Source: QHBQ01 sp038230695 (lineage in GTDB: Bacteria; Chloroflexota; Chloroflexia; QHBQ01). Taken from it: a DNA stretch of 6,895 nucleotides. The translations under genes were made by a program, and so were the position numbers. Positions 6,254-6,895 of this stretch are shown piece after piece. Numbering within the stretch: the stretch's first letter is position 1; every line of letters begins with the position of its first letter. Location of the stretch: positions 1 to 6,895 of the forward strand of contig JBBRMT010000247.1 in the NCBI GenBank assembly GCA_038230695.1, given 5' to 3'. The notes under the pieces are model-generated. The model did no database searches, was not told where the DNA came from, and saw nothing but the letters and a program-made list of their open reading frames with translations.

Positions 6254-6496
6254 TTACCATGGGTTGGGGGCGTAGCCCTTTGTTGCCGCACCCATAATGC
6301 GTATCGTCTGCTTACCAGCCGCTAACTTTATGGTGTTGGCTAGCCATGTAGCCATGTCGCCCCTATGCACTGCGCTCATCCCGACTACCAGCCGTACAGC
6401 TGGCAATGTGGCCCAGTAGATGCCTTCGATAAGCGTAGATGCGCTTGACCGATCGGAGCTGCGCTCCCAGCCCTCAGCAACTCGGCGAGCGGCGGG
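6254..6496 (-). other. Unassigned 80-codon open stretch, possible gene remnant
   Basis: On the minus strand a frame is open for 80 codons between a TAA at 6497-6499 and a TAA at 6254-6256. The predicted peptide looks protein-like (LIEGIYWATLPAVRLVVGMS, AVHRGDMATWLANT, KLAAGKQTIRIMGAATKGYA, ending PNPW). Possible starts are a TTG at 6404-6406 or an ATG at 6377-6379, giving 50 or 41 residues, with no good ribosome binding site seen. I do not recognise the family. Codon choice (CTA, TTA, ATA, ACA) is less GC-biased than in the neighbours, which fits a transferred or decayed gene 3' end. It could equally be a structured RNA or an interspersed repeat that happens to be open. Confidence 0.3.
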
Positions 6497-6545
6497 TTAT
6501 CTCCCACCGCTACCGCCCTTCACCCCTTGTGGGTACCAAATATAC

Positions 6546-6895
6546 TCATATTTTAGGCTGCTCATCATTCAGCGCCTGGGCAAAGGCATTGTACGAGTCG
6601 TTGCTCCACAGCACGAAGATGACCTCGGCGATGCAGCTAGCGGGATTCTGTACGACATACTCGCGCACCGCGCCGAGCATTGTTTTAGCGCAGTCGCGCA
6701 CCTCGTAGCCACCCACTCCCGCACCTAGAGCGGGAAAAGCGATGCGCTTCACCGCCAACTGCTCGGCCACGCGCAGGCTATTCAGGATTGCCTCACGCAC
6801 GCTGCGTTCACTAGCCGCCGCTCCCGCGCCCATTGCCGCTGCGTGGATGATATGCTTCACGCCCCGTGCCCTCAGCTTGCCCGCGCTGGTTGCTA
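6546..6895 (-). CDS. Macro-domain protein (ADP-ribose binding), 5' end missing
   Basis: The frame is open from the right edge to a TGA at 6546-6548, giving the last 115 residues. A GTG at 6858-6860 lies in it, but conserved sequence upstream (ATSAGKLRARG, leading into VKHIIHAAAMG) shows that the true start is outside the window. The visible part is the C-terminal half of a macro domain: the strand ending in IIHAAAMG, the helix REAILNSLRVAEQL, then IAFPALGAGVGGY, the glycine-rich loop that holds the ADP-ribose phosphates. A helix and the last strand (VIFVLWSNDSYNAFAQAL) follow. The N-terminal NAAN/GGGG part is off the window. Macro domains bind or hydrolyse ADP-ribose derivatives such as ADP-ribosylated protein or O-acetyl-ADP-ribose in the cytoplasm; which of these applies cannot be told. 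The protein ends soon after the domain, so no C-terminal partner domain is fused. Confidence 0.85.
   Translation of the reverse strand, partial: ATSAGKLRARGVKHIIHAAAMGAGAAASERSVREAILNSLRVAEQLAVKRIAFPALGAGVGGYEVRDCAKTMLGAVREYVVQNPASCIAEVIFVLWSNDSYNAFAQALNDEQPKI

Larger units (their letters stand above)
6116..6545. other. Gap between the macro-domain and glycosyltransferase genes
   Basis: About 430 bp lie between two minus-strand genes. It must contain the glycosyltransferase ribosome binding site and probably its promoter, though I find no convincing -35/-10 pair. It also holds a pair of competing hairpins (6226-6251) and an 80-codon open stretch (6254-6496). I see no tRNA. Downstream of the macro-domain stop there is only a weak four-base-pair hairpin (ACCC/GGGT near 6520-6535), not a clear terminator. 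Confidence 0.6.

Noticed and set aside
6420..6728. Plus-strand open frames near the right end
   Set aside because: They run antisense across the macro-domain gene, whose motifs are clear, and have no recognisable features.

Overview
The window looks like a piece of a GC-rich bacterial genome, most likely a filamentous member of the Chloroflexota. That guess rests on three things: heptanucleotide and short palindromic interspersed repeats of a style I associate with that phylum, the archaeal-type threonyl-tRNA editing domain, and the protein styles. It is not proven, and no rRNA or tRNA gene is present to anchor it.

Layout from left to right. (1) The 3' part of a small plus-strand gene for a free-standing archaeal-type threonyl-tRNA synthetase editing domain, cut by the left edge. 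(2) A plus-strand restriction-modification cassette: a restriction-endonuclease-like gene broken by a one-base frameshift near position 1080, then an apparently intact beta-class DNA methyltransferase 13 bp downstream behind a strong ribosome binding site. The cassette is visibly less GC-rich than the first gene, which suggests transfer. (3) A convergent minus-strand gene for a very large (1117 residue) GT-C type membrane glycosyltransferase. Its coding sequence contains an in-frame island of about 270 bp built from heptad repeats, two hairpin elements and a GC-rich element. (4) A gap of about 430 bp with an unassigned 80-codon open stretch. (5) The 3' part of a minus-strand macro-domain gene, cut by the right edge.

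The genes do not form one obvious pathway. The endonuclease and methyltransferase belong together; with the nuclease broken, the methyltransferase would act as an orphan unless the frameshift is a sequencing error. The glycosyltransferase probably decorates the cell surface, and the editing and macro-domain genes are housekeeping or quality-control functions that happen to flank the others. I do not see a convincing new multi-gene system. The most unusual thing is the repeat island translated inside the glycosyltransferase, followed by the unassigned 6254-6496 stretch.
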